From positions 522,717 through 586,716 of the forward strand of contig JAFDXL010000009.1 of NCBI GenBank assembly GCA_018267955.1: a stretch of 64,000 nt of DNA. The letters are read 5' to 3'. The notes under the pieces were generated by a model. That model made no database searches, was not told the origin of the DNA, and was given only the letters and a program-made list of their open reading frames with translations. Shown piece by piece: positions 8,755 to 17,482 of the stretch (its first letter is position 1; each line of letters opens with the position of its first letter). A program made the position numbers and the translations under genes. The DNA comes from Bacteroidota bacterium (lineage in GTDB: Bacteria; Bacteroidota; Bacteroidia; Chitinophagales; Chitinophagaceae).

Positions 8755-9306
8755 TTATTCTACTGTTTTCGGCTTGGTATCCCCCGCCATTTGTGCAGCG
8801 GCGGTGTTGATATCATAAACTTTGTCAGCGGGGATCGTGAGCATTTTTTTGTCGGCATATTGTACCGTCACATTGGGCGCGCCGGGTTTGCGTTCTTTTA
8901 CCCATACAAAGCTGTTTTTCTTAATCACCCTGCCATCAGGCATGGTAAAATTATCCAGCATATAACCTGGGCCTGAACCCGGGCCTCTATCAGCCCGTGT
9001 AACATTGCCTTTAATACCCAGGTTCCTGCCTTCGATATCCGTTGCTATCAGATACCCACCTATCTGATCGTGTACCAATACAATATCGCCCTGAGAAAAA
9101 TCGATCAATTCTTCCATAGCATCAACACCGGCTTTATCCAATGGTTTATTGCGTGTAGCCGTCATGTAACGGGTAACGTCATTGGTGCCGGGGCGGATAA
9201 TGGCCACTTTGGCCCCTTTGTCGAGCACATACCAGCCGGGGGCTATGTTTTGCGCATAGCCGGTATTAGCAAATAAACACACACAAAATAATAGGATACG
9301 ATACAT
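8755..9306 (-). CDS. Secreted hypothetical protein
   Basis: 183 aa with an N-terminal signal peptide (MYRILLFCVCLFANTGYAQ). The mature part is beta-rich (GWYVLDKGAKVAIIRPG, GDIVLVHDQIGGYLIAT, GRVIKKNSFVWVKERK) and has no obvious catalytic motif. It stands alone, with its promoter region divergent from the desaturase. No family is recognised. Confidence 0.65.
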   Translation of the reverse strand: MYRILLFCVCLFANTGYAQNIAPGWYVLDKGAKVAIIRPGTNDVTRYMTATRNKPLDKAGVDAMEELIDFSQGDIVLVHDQIGGYLIATDIEGRNLGIKGNVTRADRGPGSGPGYMLDNFTMPDGRVIKKNSFVWVKERKPGAPNVTVQYADKKMLTIPADKVYDINTAAAQMAGDTKPKTVE

Positions 9307-9483
9307 AGCTACGTCAATTGATTTGCAATAAAAATAACACAGACAGAATAAACGACCGGAAAGGTTGCAGAATTTTAACGTTATTGATTAAATCCACCGA
9401 TTATTTACAATATGTTAGTTAAATTTTGATGAGATTGTTTATAATCATTGGGTTATAGAATATCTTTATGAAAAATTACACAA

Positions 9484-10590
9484 TTGGCAAAAACACTGCA
9501 GCTGGTAAAATTTGCTCCGAAATCTCCGGACGGGTTTTATGATAATGTGAAAGCGAGGGTAAATGAGTACTTTTCGGCTACCAGTATATCTAAACAAGGC
9601 AATACAGGTATGTATATAAAGACGGCAGCAATGCTGTCTATGTATTTTATCCCCTATATTTTTATTGTAACCGGCGTCTTTCAGCAACATCTCTGGGTGT
9701 TCTATTCATTATGGCTGATCATGGGCTTTGGTATAGCAGGTATAGGCACATCTGTAATGCACGATAGCAACCATGAAGCATACAGCAATAACAACTTTGT
9801 AAATTCTATGCTCGGCGGGGTGTTGAATATCCTCGGCGGATATAGCCGCAACTGGCGCATGCAGCATAATATACTACACCATACCTATACTAACGTAGAA
9901 GGACTGGATGAAGACATTGAAGCAGGTATATTGTTACGCATGTCTCCGCACAAAAAGAGGTACAGCTTTCACAAATACCAGCATTGGTACGCATGGTTCC
10001 TGTACGGAATTATGAATATTTACTGGGTTACCGCCAAAGACTATAAAGGGCTGGTGAAATACAATAAGACGGGTTTGCTGCGGAAAGAGAAAATAAGTTT
10101 TCGCCGCGCTATTACCGAGCTTAGCTTGTACAAGGTGATTTACTTTGGGTATATACTGGTGCTGCCGCTTCTTTTTTCAGGAGTAGCATGGTACCATGTA
10201 GTACTAGGCTTTGTGCTGATGCATATGCTGGCCGGGCTGCTGCTTGCCTGTATCTTTCAACTGGCACACGTAATGGAAACCAGTGAGTTTCCGGAGCCGA
10301 CAGAGCAAAACCGTATGGAAAACAGCTGGGCAGTACACCAGTTATTGAATACAGCCAACTTTGCACCACATAATCGTATTCTCTCCTGGTTTATTGGTGG
10401 GCTCAATTACCAAATAGAACATCACCTGTTTCCACAGATCTGCCATATGCACTACCCGCGCCTGTCAGTAATTGTAAAAGAAACGGCGGCCGAGCATAAC
10501 CTTCCCTATAATGTGCAGCCCACATTCAGGATGGCATTACGCGAACATGCTATGATGCTGAAGAAACTCGGCAGGGAAGATTTCAACTAA
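9484..10590 (+). CDS. Membrane fatty acid desaturase
   Basis: 368 aa. All three histidine boxes of the membrane di-iron desaturases are present: HDSNH (93-97), HNILHH (128-133) and QIEHH (310-314), set among hydrophobic segments at about 45-90 and 205-260. This matches the acyl-lipid or acyl-CoA front-end and delta desaturases (PF00487). It would introduce double bonds into membrane fatty acids using O2. The start is unusual: a TTG at 9484 is the first plausible initiator, because an in-frame stop (9469-9471) lies just upstream and the nearby ATG at 9468 is out of frame. It converges with a membrane protein gene. Confidence 0.88.
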   Translation: MAKTLQLVKFAPKSPDGFYDNVKARVNEYFSATSISKQGNTGMYIKTAAMLSMYFIPYIFIVTGVFQQHLWVFYSLWLIMGFGIAGIGTSVMHDSNHEAYSNNNFVNSMLGGVLNILGGYSRNWRMQHNILHHTYTNVEGLDEDIEAGILLRMSPHKKRYSFHKYQHWYAWFLYGIMNIYWVTAKDYKGLVKYNKTGLLRKEKISFRRAITELSLYKVIYFGYILVLPLLFSGVAWYHVVLGFVLMHMLAGLLLACIFQLAHVMETSEFPEPTEQNRMENSWAVHQLLNTANFAPHNRILSWFIGGLNYQIEHHLFPQICHMHYPRLSVIVKETAAEHNLPYNVQPTFRMALREHAMMLKKLGREDFN

Positions 10591-10603
10591 TAAGACTGAA
10601 TCC

Positions 10604-10888
10604 TTAAACGATCGACCACATCAGGAAATAGAGAAGGCCAACTACGAAAAACAGAACATAGAAAACGTAGTTGACTTTATTACTCTGTTTGTAGTACTGT
10701 TTGAGCTTTTCCTGAAAGGTATTTTTGATCGTTTGTTTGTTTACGGGAACGATGGTATTAATAAACAGGTCCCAATATCCTCTATCGAGCTTTTTACGGC
10801 TGATGATCCTGGCCTTGATTAATGCATAAACTATGAAAAGGATTACGAACGCGACAGGAGCGTATTCTAAAATATATGTTCGAATCAT
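10604..10888 (-). CDS. Two-helix membrane protein, hypothetical
   Basis: 94 aa with a hydrophobic helix at each end (about 8-25 and 73-92) and a basic central segment (ISRKKLDRGYWDLF, KQTIKNTFQEKLKQYYKQ). Start ATG at 10888. No family is recognised. It converges with the desaturase gene, 13 bp apart. Confidence 0.65.
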   Translation of the reverse strand: MIRTYILEYAPVAFVILFIVYALIKARIISRKKLDRGYWDLFINTIVPVNKQTIKNTFQEKLKQYYKQSNKVNYVFYVLFFVVGLLYFLMWSIV

Positions 10889-11094
10889 TCGGTCTAAAAA
10901 GTAAGGTATAACACCGGCATTATGCTTATAGGTTTCGCATCAAATTTAATACCAGCAATGCAAAACTATGATTTATAGGCTATTCTGTGCTAGATTTTTT
11001 TCTGATCGCGTTGCACTTTTGTGGCAAAATATCCACATATCATAAACAAAAATGCAATATTCGCAGTTCTTCAGTGCAGTTACATATACTGTAA

Positions 11095-11102
11095 TATATT
11101 TG
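11095..11102 (+). promoter_or_regulatory. Bacteroidota-type -7 box (TATATTTG)
   Basis: A perfect TAnnTTTG element 36 bp upstream of the ATG at 11138. No clear -33 TTG partner is seen at the expected spacing. Confidence 0.45.
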
Positions 11103-11137
11103 CATTACCGTACACCTGATAGATAAGAGTATAAAAA

Positions 11138-11554
11138 ATGGGCATGAATAAAAAACAAACACTTGAGAAGCTGTATGCTTTCAGGGGAATGGATAAATAT
11201 GCCACGTTTGGAAAAGCGCAAACAGGAATCATACACAGCCCCGATGACCAGCAGGACATCATCAGCAATATACTAGACGAATGCTGTAAACATCTTGCAA
11301 TAGAAATAGAAAGCACAACCCGCCCTGCTAAATCAAGCCTGAAGGAGATTATCATCGCGCACATGGATAAGATCATGCAAGCCCCGGTAAACACAGAAAA
11401 TAAAGATTTTGGCTACCACCTTTGCTGGTTCCTGGCAGAAAAAGCCGGCGTGGATCTATGGCGAAATTCTGATACTAAAGTATGGGGTTACTGGTCTGTA
11501 AATGATAATATGGTGAAAACAGTAACGCGCGTTCGCAAACGAAAGACAGCTTAG
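11138..11554 (+). CDS. Hypothetical cytoplasmic protein, possibly DUF4844-like
   Basis: 138 aa, soluble, without a signal peptide. The order of features, an NILDECCKHLAIEIE helix, a basic linker and then YHLCWFLAEKAGVDLW, loosely recalls the DUF4844 family, but this is from memory and weak. The start is ATG 11138; a second ATG at 11144 is also possible. It is followed 48 bp later by the first YARHG lipoprotein. Confidence 0.6.
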   Translation: MGMNKKQTLEKLYAFRGMDKYATFGKAQTGIIHSPDDQQDIISNILDECCKHLAIEIESTTRPAKSSLKEIIIAHMDKIMQAPVNTENKDFGYHLCWFLAEKAGVDLWRNSDTKVWGYWSVNDNMVKTVTRVRKRKTA

Positions 11555-11602
11555 CTGCTGCGGGCATGATTTTTTCGTTTTCCTGTTAAAAATCAACCCG
11601 CT

Positions 11603-12175
11603 ATGACCAAGTATTTTTTAATATTCATATTCCTCACCTGGACATTTGCATCCTGCAAATGCAATGATAAGCAGGTTAATGACCGCAATACGGCTGCTGC
11701 TTCAGCCAACAATAATACCGGCAGCCAAAACCTAAAAGCAATGAGCGAGGCGGCGAACAGCCAGGATATCAATAAAACCCCGGACGAGCCCGGCGAAGAA
11801 GCGATGAACAAGATGTATGGTACCAGTGCCGCAGCCAGAGAAGCCATGGGGAAACGAAACGAGCTAAGAAAATCAGGAAAATTAATGGCAGGTTATTACC
11901 CCGAGGGATCTCAAAGACGACTTACAGATGATGATATCAAGTTTCTTTCGCCATGGGGGCACGAAGTAATGCTGAATGAAATATATGCAAGGCATGGGAT
12001 GATATTTAAGGATGAACAGCTGAAAAGGCATTTTGCATCGCAGGGCTGGTATCATCCTGAAAGTGCTAATGTATATCAGAAATTATCCGGCATAGAAAAA
12101 CAAAACATTGCGTTTCTCATTAATACTTCTAAAGAAGGGGAACAGGAATCTAAAAATGTCGCATCCAATCAATAA
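11603..12175 (+). CDS. YARHG domain lipoprotein (first of tandem pair)
   Basis: 190 aa. A lipoprotein signal peptide (lipobox TFASC) is followed by a disordered Asn/Ala-rich linker and a C-terminal YARHG domain (about residues 95-175) with the diagnostic MLNEIYARHGMIF, then WYHPES and L-x-x-IEKQNI. YARHG domains are extracellular modules of unknown role. The neighbouring gene 11 bp downstream has the same layout, so the pair arose by duplication and is probably cotranscribed. Confidence 0.82.
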   Translation: MTKYFLIFIFLTWTFASCKCNDKQVNDRNTAAASANNNTGSQNLKAMSEAANSQDINKTPDEPGEEAMNKMYGTSAAAREAMGKRNELRKSGKLMAGYYPEGSQRRLTDDDIKFLSPWGHEVMLNEIYARHGMIFKDEQLKRHFASQGWYHPESANVYQKLSGIEKQNIAFLINTSKEGEQESKNVASNQ

Positions 12176-12186
12176 ATTATAATAAC

Positions 12187-12774
12187 ATGGCAAAAAACTA
12201 CTCTTGGGTATTTGCAATACCTGCGTTAATGATATTCAGCCAGTGTAAAAATGCATCGGCCGGAAAAACCGGTAGCGGCTACAGAACTACTACTGCTGCA
12301 AAAACAGCTGATACCAGGGATGAAAAGACTATTGCGCAGCCATCGCAGAATACGGTGGCTGCGCTTCCTGTAAATATATCATCTGCCGGGGAGGCCGTTA
12401 ATAATACGGCTACGAACGAGCCATCTCTGTACACATCAACAGCGGAGCAGCAAAAACATGCAGCAGCCAGAAAACATATTAAGTCCAACAAGCGTATCAT
12501 ACTGACCCGCGGCAATTTCCCGGAAGGATCAGAAAGAAAATTAACGGAATGGGATGTTATTCATCTGTCAAAATGGGGCTATACCATAATGCTGAATGAA
12601 ATATATGCGCGGCATGGTTTAATATTTCATGACCCTTCTGTTGCCGCCTATTTCAAAAAAGTAAGATGGTATAAAGGACGTTATAAAAACGTAGATAAAA
12701 AGCTAAGTCAGATAGAACGCGAGAATATCATGTATCTGAAAAGTACTGCTGTAGCATCTATGCCTAGATCTTAG
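12187..12774 (+). CDS. YARHG domain lipoprotein (second of tandem pair)
   Basis: 195 aa. The lipobox is at IFSQC, followed by a Thr/Ala-rich linker and a YARHG domain (about 110-190) with MLNEIYARHGLIF, VRWYKGRYKNVD and LSQIEREN. Sequence and layout are shared with the upstream gene over the domain, while the linkers have diverged. Confidence 0.82.
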   Translation: MAKNYSWVFAIPALMIFSQCKNASAGKTGSGYRTTTAAKTADTRDEKTIAQPSQNTVAALPVNISSAGEAVNNTATNEPSLYTSTAEQQKHAAARKHIKSNKRIILTRGNFPEGSERKLTEWDVIHLSKWGYTIMLNEIYARHGLIFHDPSVAAYFKKVRWYKGRYKNVDKKLSQIERENIMYLKSTAVASMPRS

Positions 12775-12948
12775 ACAGGACTTTTACGACGCTTCAACTA
12801 TTCAGCCATTCAGCTTCCCGCCAGCCGTCAGTTGGGTGACATGGGAACCTGTATTGTAAAGTCTTTGCCGGTCCTTCATCATCGGATATAATTGGTCACA
12901 GTACAATTTATTTGACGTAAAAATAAATCAGGATCAATGAAATAGAAG

Positions 12949-12978
12949 TTTGCAGATTACTTTTTTTACATACATTGC
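12949..12978 (+). promoter_or_regulatory. Candidate promoter of the 13003 gene
   Basis: TTTG at 12949-12952 and TACATTGC at 12971-12978 are separated by 18 bp, close to the Bacteroidota -33/-7 arrangement. The -7 box is imperfect. Confidence 0.35.
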
Positions 12979-13002
12979 ATTGTACTAGTGCTATATCTCT
13001 AT

Positions 13003-13317
13003 ATGATCAAAAGTTCTGTTGGTGAGCTAAAACTTTCACCTATTAAAGAAGAAGGACGGTTTGTATTTTTCAATGATTTCATTACCATAAACGGCAAGGT
13101 ATCTAAAGGAGATAAGATCAAAATATTTGTAGAAAGCTATCAGCCGCAGGGAAATAAGATAAATATACCGGAAGCATCGAGCTCGTCTGCTGTACTGGTA
13201 GTGCGGGGCCAGCAATACCGCCATGATGATATTACCGGTATGGATACCATGGATAAGCTTTATGAGCATGTATCTACCCTTTATAAAAACCGTTTTTATT
13301 TTGGCGACAAGGCTTAG
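13003..13317 (+). CDS. Small hypothetical protein
   Basis: 104 aa from the ATG at 13003 (MIKSSVGELKLSPIKEEG); an in-frame alternative at 12988 adds MLYLY. Beta-rich with no signal peptide: FVFFNDFITINGKV, KIKIFVESY, SAVLVVRGQQYRHDDI. No family is recognised. Confidence 0.6.
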   Translation: MIKSSVGELKLSPIKEEGRFVFFNDFITINGKVSKGDKIKIFVESYQPQGNKINIPEASSSSAVLVVRGQQYRHDDITGMDTMDKLYEHVSTLYKNRFYFGDKA

Positions 13318-13363
13318 TCCTTAAACATAGCCCACAATTTTACAATGCTTTAAAAACAGTTTG

Positions 13364-13371
13364 TATCTTTC
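13364..13371 (+). promoter_or_regulatory. -7 box (TATCTTTC) upstream of mtgA
   Basis: A 7 of 8 match to TAnnTTTG, 25 bp before the mtgA start. Confidence 0.4.
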
Positions 13372-13396
13372 GGGAGCATTAGTTGCAGAATAGATC

Positions 13397-14080
13397 ATGC
13401 TGAAGAAGATACTCCGTTTTATACTTTATTTGTTTGCTGCATCGGTAGTATACCTGGTATTATGCAAATGGGTGATGCCACCTATAACCATAACTCAGTT
13501 AAACGCATTAGCAGGCGGATATGGCCTGGAAAGAGATTATGTGAGCTGGAGTGAAATATCCCCTAATGTGAAGCTGGCTGCTATAGCCAGTGAAGACCAG
13601 TTGTTCCCGGACCATGAAGGGTTTGACTGGAAGGCTATAGAAAAAAGCATGCAGGACAAGCCCCGCAAAAAGCGGCCTAAAGGAGCAGCGGCAAGCACCA
13701 TAAGCCAGCAGACAGCTAAGAATGTATTTCTGTGGCAGGGAAGCGGTGTGATGCGCTATGTACGCAAGATACCGGAGGTAATATACACAGAGGGCATAGA
13801 ACTGATATGGGGCAAGAAACGTATTATGGAAGTGTACCTGAACGTAATAGAGATGGGGCCGGGCATATTTGGCATTGAAGCTGCTGCAGAACATTATTTC
13901 CATAAATCTGCGAGGAACCTGTCCCGGGCGGAAGCAGCTATGATCATTGCCTGCCTGCCAAATCCGAAGAAGTTTACCGTAGTACCGATGAGCAGGCGGG
14001 TAAGCTGGCGCTATCCACAGATAATGGCCCAGATGAACAACCTGGACGGAGATCCTGATGTAGCAGAACTGATCAGATAA
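13397..14080 (+). CDS. mtgA: Monofunctional peptidoglycan glycosyltransferase
   Basis: 227 aa, the usual length for MtgA. An N-terminal membrane anchor (about residues 7-24) precedes a GT51 domain. The catalytic Glu is E66 in IASEDQLFPDHEGFD, and the second motif ASTISQQTAKN (99-109) is intact, as is GIEAAAEHYFHKSA further on. It polymerises lipid II into glycan strands at the inner membrane without a transpeptidase domain. It stands alone and converges with a short minus-strand gene. Confidence 0.93.
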   Translation: MLKKILRFILYLFAASVVYLVLCKWVMPPITITQLNALAGGYGLERDYVSWSEISPNVKLAAIASEDQLFPDHEGFDWKAIEKSMQDKPRKKRPKGAAASTISQQTAKNVFLWQGSGVMRYVRKIPEVIYTEGIELIWGKKRIMEVYLNVIEMGPGIFGIEAAAEHYFHKSARNLSRAEAAMIIACLPNPKKFTVVPMSRRVSWRYPQIMAQMNNLDGDPDVAELIR

Positions 14081-14101
14081 AAAAAGGGAGTACATACTCC
14101 C
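14081..14101 (-). terminator. Rho-independent terminator of the 47-aa gene
   Basis: Stem GGGAGT / ACTCCC with loop ATGT followed on the minus strand by seven T. The T tract is on the minus-strand side, so it serves the short gene at 14130-14273 rather than mtgA. Confidence 0.65.
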
Positions 14102-14129
14102 CTACTATACTACGACCTATAAATGACTC

Positions 14130-14273
14130 TTATAAATTCCTCTTACGTGCTTTTAATTGTTGCTCCCAGAAGACCCCTTTAAAAAGGCCCAGAGCGATAA
14201 CAACTAACATGCCTCCTGCTAACAAAGCAGCTATACACCAAAGTGCGGTTTCGAGTATGTCTGATGATTGCAT
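14130..14273 (-). CDS. 47-aa single-pass membrane protein
   Basis: ATG at 14273, stop at 14130-14132. The N-terminus is MQSSDILETALWC, one helix spans about residues 10-32 (IAALLAGGMLVVIALGLF), and the tail is basic (EQQLKARKRNL), which predicts C-in topology. A terminator with its T tract in this orientation lies 28 bp past the stop, supporting a real transcript. No family is recognised. Confidence 0.6.
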   Translation of the reverse strand: MQSSDILETALWCIAALLAGGMLVVIALGLFKGVFWEQQLKARKRNL

Positions 14274-14421
14274 TTGATTATGGGTTTTGTATGAAAATAT
14301 TAAACACTATGCCATCAAACAAAAAACATATTCAACATTTGTGGATAACATAAGTGAATAACTCGTAGTTTAGCTACATATTTAACTTGCAGTAAATTTT
14401 CCGCTGAGGTTCACCGATTTC

Positions 14422-15294
14422 ATGACAAGGTTTTCACTCGTTTTTAAGATAGCGTTTATAATAATGCCGTATAGCCTTTGTGCCCGTACTGCAGATACGG
14501 TAAGTGTGTACTTTAAACTAAACGAATATAAACCCGACACAAAAGCAAGGCAACTCCTCGACTCACTTTTGTATAACGACATCATCAATACGCAAACCGG
14601 TATTTTAATAATTGGCTATGCAGATTATTTAGGCAATGAAGAAGATAATTTGGGGTTATCTCAGCGGAGATCTAAATCGATAGAAGACTATCTGAGCACG
14701 ATGTCCATACCACGGAAAAATATAAAACTGTGCATAGGTAAAGGCGAGATAAACCGAAAAATGGAGGGCCGGGAAGGTTATGCCCCCGACAGGCGCGTGG
14801 ATATAGTTTTATCAAACCTGCCACCGGCAAATACAGGTGCAGTACCAATTGCCAGGCAAGCTGCGGCCGGTAAACCGCAAGATGAAACCAGTAAAAACCT
14901 GAAAATAATCAGCAAGCTGCAAGTAGGCCAATCGCTAAAACTGGAAAATATATACTTCTTGATGGGCCGACATATAGTAACCGATGAATCCCTGCCACAA
15001 CTAGATAAATTGTATGAAGTATTACTGGAAAACCCCAACCTGAAAATACAGATAGAAGGACATATATGCTGCCTTCAGCATGGGTTTGACGCCGAAGATG
15101 ATGATACACATGAAGCGAGATTATCTGTAAACAGGGCGCGCTATATATACGAATACCTGGTAAAAAAAGGCATAGATGAAGGACGCCTGCGTTATGTAGG
15201 TTTTGGCAGAACACGGCCCCTGGTAAGCCCAGAGAAAACGCCCTCCGATGAAGATATGAACAGGCGCGTGGAGATACGCGTAATCGCCAAGTAA
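14422..15294 (+). CDS. OmpA-family protein with two OmpA-like domains
   Basis: 290 aa with an N-terminal signal sequence (about 1-22). A first OmpA-like domain covers about 28-135 (VYFKLNEYKPDTKARQLLD, GYADYLGNEEDNLGLSQRR, DRRVDIVL) and a second about 165-290 (YFLMGRHIVTDESLPQLDKL, IEGHICC, LSVNRARYIYEYLVKKGI, NRRVEIRVI). OmpA domains bind peptidoglycan. There is no beta-barrel, so the protein is probably periplasmic. The first copy has diverged more, and the tandem arrangement is uncommon. Confidence 0.8.
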   Translation: MTRFSLVFKIAFIIMPYSLCARTADTVSVYFKLNEYKPDTKARQLLDSLLYNDIINTQTGILIIGYADYLGNEEDNLGLSQRRSKSIEDYLSTMSIPRKNIKLCIGKGEINRKMEGREGYAPDRRVDIVLSNLPPANTGAVPIARQAAAGKPQDETSKNLKIISKLQVGQSLKLENIYFLMGRHIVTDESLPQLDKLYEVLLENPNLKIQIEGHICCLQHGFDAEDDDTHEARLSVNRARYIYEYLVKKGIDEGRLRYVGFGRTRPLVSPEKTPSDEDMNRRVEIRVIAK

Positions 15295-15329
15295 AAAAAA
15301 TGCCCTCCGGAGTGGAGGGCATTTTTTTT
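15294..15329. terminator. Bidirectional Rho-independent terminator
   Basis: Stem ATGCCCTCC / GGAGGGCAT flanked by an A run and a T run, between the convergent OmpA gene and beta-barrel gene. Confidence 0.85.
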
Positions 15330-15343
15330 ACTCAATCTTTGTT

Positions 15344-16021
15344 CTATAAACCAAACATTAATCCAAGGTTCAGTTTTACATTCTGATTCATGTTGTCCAT
15401 GTCGGTAACATAGAGTACACCCTGGTAATAGCTGGCATCAACGTTAAACCATATGTGACGCGCCATTTTGATATTAACACCGGCACCACCTTCTACTCCG
15501 AGATCTACAGTATGGAACAGATCGCTGTTGGTCATAACTGTTGTGCCATCATAATGCACAGTATTATCATTTGTATACTGGTCTTCTGCTATCTTAACAG
15601 CTATAGATGGGCCTAAGAATATTTTAGGGCGCACTGTATTGCCATATTGGCCAAAGAAATAGTATGCTTTAGGCGTCATGCGCAGGTACACAGGATCTAC
15701 CTTAGTATTGTACAAGCGGCCTGCCCTTACATAATCGAGGCTATAGCCTTCATGAGATACAACTAATTCATCACTAAAACCCCAGTGCTCCATACGGGAA
15801 TACATCAGGCTGATACCGAGATAACCAGATGGTTTGAACTTCTGGCCATCCATATTGCTGAGCCAGCTATGGCCAAAACCAGCTACAGGGCCCAAAGAGA
15901 AATATTGTGCGCCTCTTGTTTTGCTTAATACATTGCCGCTGGCTACGCTGTTTGCCGATTGTGCATTAGCCGTGAATGAACTCATTATTACACCGGCCAT
16001 TAAAATCAAATACTTTTTCAT
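15344..16021 (-). CDS. Outer-membrane beta-barrel protein, porin-family-like
   Basis: 225 aa from the ATG at 16021, where a signal peptide begins (MKKYLILMAGVIMSS, cleavage near ANAQ); the in-frame extension to 16120 was rejected. The mature protein has alternating amphipathic strands (YLGISLMYSRMEHWGFSDEL, PVYLRMTPKAYYFFG, HIWFNVDASYYQGVLYV) and ends LNLGLMFGL, a typical barrel-closing strand. It fits the Bacteroidota PorT/OMP_b-brl_2-like barrels. Cargo unknown. Confidence 0.75.
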   Translation of the reverse strand: MKKYLILMAGVIMSSFTANAQSANSVASGNVLSKTRGAQYFSLGPVAGFGHSWLSNMDGQKFKPSGYLGISLMYSRMEHWGFSDELVVSHEGYSLDYVRAGRLYNTKVDPVYLRMTPKAYYFFGQYGNTVRPKIFLGPSIAVKIAEDQYTNDNTVHYDGTTVMTNSDLFHTVDLGVEGGAGVNIKMARHIWFNVDASYYQGVLYVTDMDNMNQNVKLNLGLMFGL

Positions 16022-16156
16022 TTCGCTACGATTTGGTTCATTGCACACTAAATAAACACCATGCCAATAACAACAAAAATGTGATGACACTATTGGGTTT
16101 ACCAATGCGCAATAATCCACCGTATTGTTATCTTTATAGTCTCAAACACACCCGGT

Positions 16157-16468
16157 ATGGATACAATGGACACGCTCTCTGAAATAATTGAAAAACTGCG
16201 TAAAGAAGGATATACGGATGACCTGAATGTGCAGCAAAACAGGCTGGAATGCAAAAACGGCGCCTTCCAGATATTTCATGATGAATTTGTAATAGATAAA
16301 GTTTACCGTTTTGAAGGCGAAAGCGACCCGGGCGATGAAGCAACCGTATATGCCATATCATCATCCAAACACCAAATAAAGGGCATATTGGTAAATGGAG
16401 CAGGCATCTACACAGATGATCTTACAGATGAAATGCTGGAAACCCTGCAGATAAAAAGGAAGAAATAA
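16157..16468 (+). CDS. Small conserved Bacteroidota protein, often mislabelled phosphoribosylpyrophosphate synthetase
   Basis: 103 aa, acidic and soluble, beginning MDTMDTLSEIIEKLRKEGYTDD and ending VNGAGIYTDDLTDEMLETL. I recognise the pattern as a widespread short Bacteroidota family usually carrying the name phosphoribosylpyrophosphate synthetase. At 103 aa it has no PRPP-synthetase ATP or ribose-5-phosphate motifs, so that name should not be trusted. It is convergent with the Smr gene, 3 bp apart. Confidence 0.75.
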   Translation: MDTMDTLSEIIEKLRKEGYTDDLNVQQNRLECKNGAFQIFHDEFVIDKVYRFEGESDPGDEATVYAISSSKHQIKGILVNGAGIYTDDLTDEMLETLQIKRKK

Positions 16469-16471
16469 TAT

Positions 16472-17482
16472 TTAATACTGAAACCACACCTCGGTGGCGC
16501 CAAAGCCATACCGTACCTTCCAGTCGTTACTGAACCTGGCTACTTCAGGAACCTGCTTTAATATTTTATGCACCTCGTCTTTAAGCACACCTTTTCCCAG
16601 GCCGTGTATGATGATGGTGTGTACCTGCTTATTTGCTATAACAGCATTCAGATGTGCCTGCAATGCCTCAAGCTGAATATGCAGTATCTCACCATTGCTC
16701 ATCCCATTGGTATTGCTGATAAGGTTTTCTATATGCAGGTCTAATTCAAAACGGGGAAGCGATGCCCGCCAGTCTTTTACGGGCTTTGATTGCGAAACAG
16801 GTTTGCGCGATACTTCCCAGAAATTATCTTCTGTCTTTTGATCGGGCTGGGCAGCGAAATCCTCGGTACAGAGATAGCTGAAGACAGGCTGATTGTTCTT
16901 TAGCACCTCGCTTATATGCTCGAATAATTTCTGAGGCTTAATGCGCAAAGTATCAGAAACAATATTGTGCTTAGGGCTATCGGCATCAGTTAACTCGTAT
17001 GCAAAACGCGGCTGCTCATTCATCACATCAAATGGCAGGGTATGTAAATAAATATGGCCAAAACCATGCAGCTTACCCTCTAGTTTAAAGAGGGATTCTT
17101 TATGCTTATTAGTAACCTCATACTTATAATAGATGCTTTGCGGCAATTCGTTTTGCAGGTAGATCTTAATGTGATCTACAATATCTTCAAACACATCCGG
17201 CTTAAATACGGGCAAAAAGGATAAATAAATCCCCTTTGCCAGTTTAGGCATTTTGTCCTTAGCCTTTTCTACCGGCAGTTGCTCCGGAGGTGTGCCTTTT
17301 CGTTTTGCCTTTGTCTTTTCTGTAAACCATTTCAGATAAGGATGGTCAATATCCTGCATGTACACCGGGAAGCTAAGGCCACTTACTTCCACCTCTACCA
17401 TCTGGTCATTGATATAGGCCGTAACTACACCCTCCTCGCCCGACTCCTTTAATATGATCCTGTCTCCTATAGAGAATTTCAT
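16472..17482 (-). CDS. DUF2027 and Smr domain protein
   Basis: 336 aa. An N-terminal SH3-like/KOW-like segment (residues 1-50, DRIILKESGEEGVVT) and a DUF2027 region precede a linker, and a C-terminal Smr domain (about 250-336) carries LDLHIENL and the HGLGKGVL core. Smr domains are nucleic-acid-binding nucleases found in MutS2 and in ribosome-rescue factors. The DUF2027-Smr fusion is a Bacteroidota family of unknown role. Its start overlaps the rdgB stop by 4 bp (ATGA), so the two are translationally coupled. Confidence 0.85.
   Translation of the reverse strand: MKFSIGDRIILKESGEEGVVTAYINDQMVEVEVSGLSFPVYMQDIDHPYLKWFTEKTKAKRKGTPPEQLPVEKAKDKMPKLAKGIYLSFLPVFKPDVFEDIVDHIKIYLQNELPQSIYYKYEVTNKHKESLFKLEGKLHGFGHIYLHTLPFDVMNEQPRFAYELTDADSPKHNIVSDTLRIKPQKLFEHISEVLKNNQPVFSYLCTEDFAAQPDQKTEDNFWEVSRKPVSQSKPVKDWRASLPRFELDLHIENLISNTNGMSNGEILHIQLEALQAHLNAVIANKQVHTIIIHGLGKGVLKDEVHKILKQVPEVARFSNDWKVRYGFGATEVWFQY

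Noticed and set aside
16157-16468. Naming this gene phosphoribosylpyrophosphate synthetase
   Set aside because: 103 aa with no PRPP-synthetase motifs; the name is a carry-over in databases.
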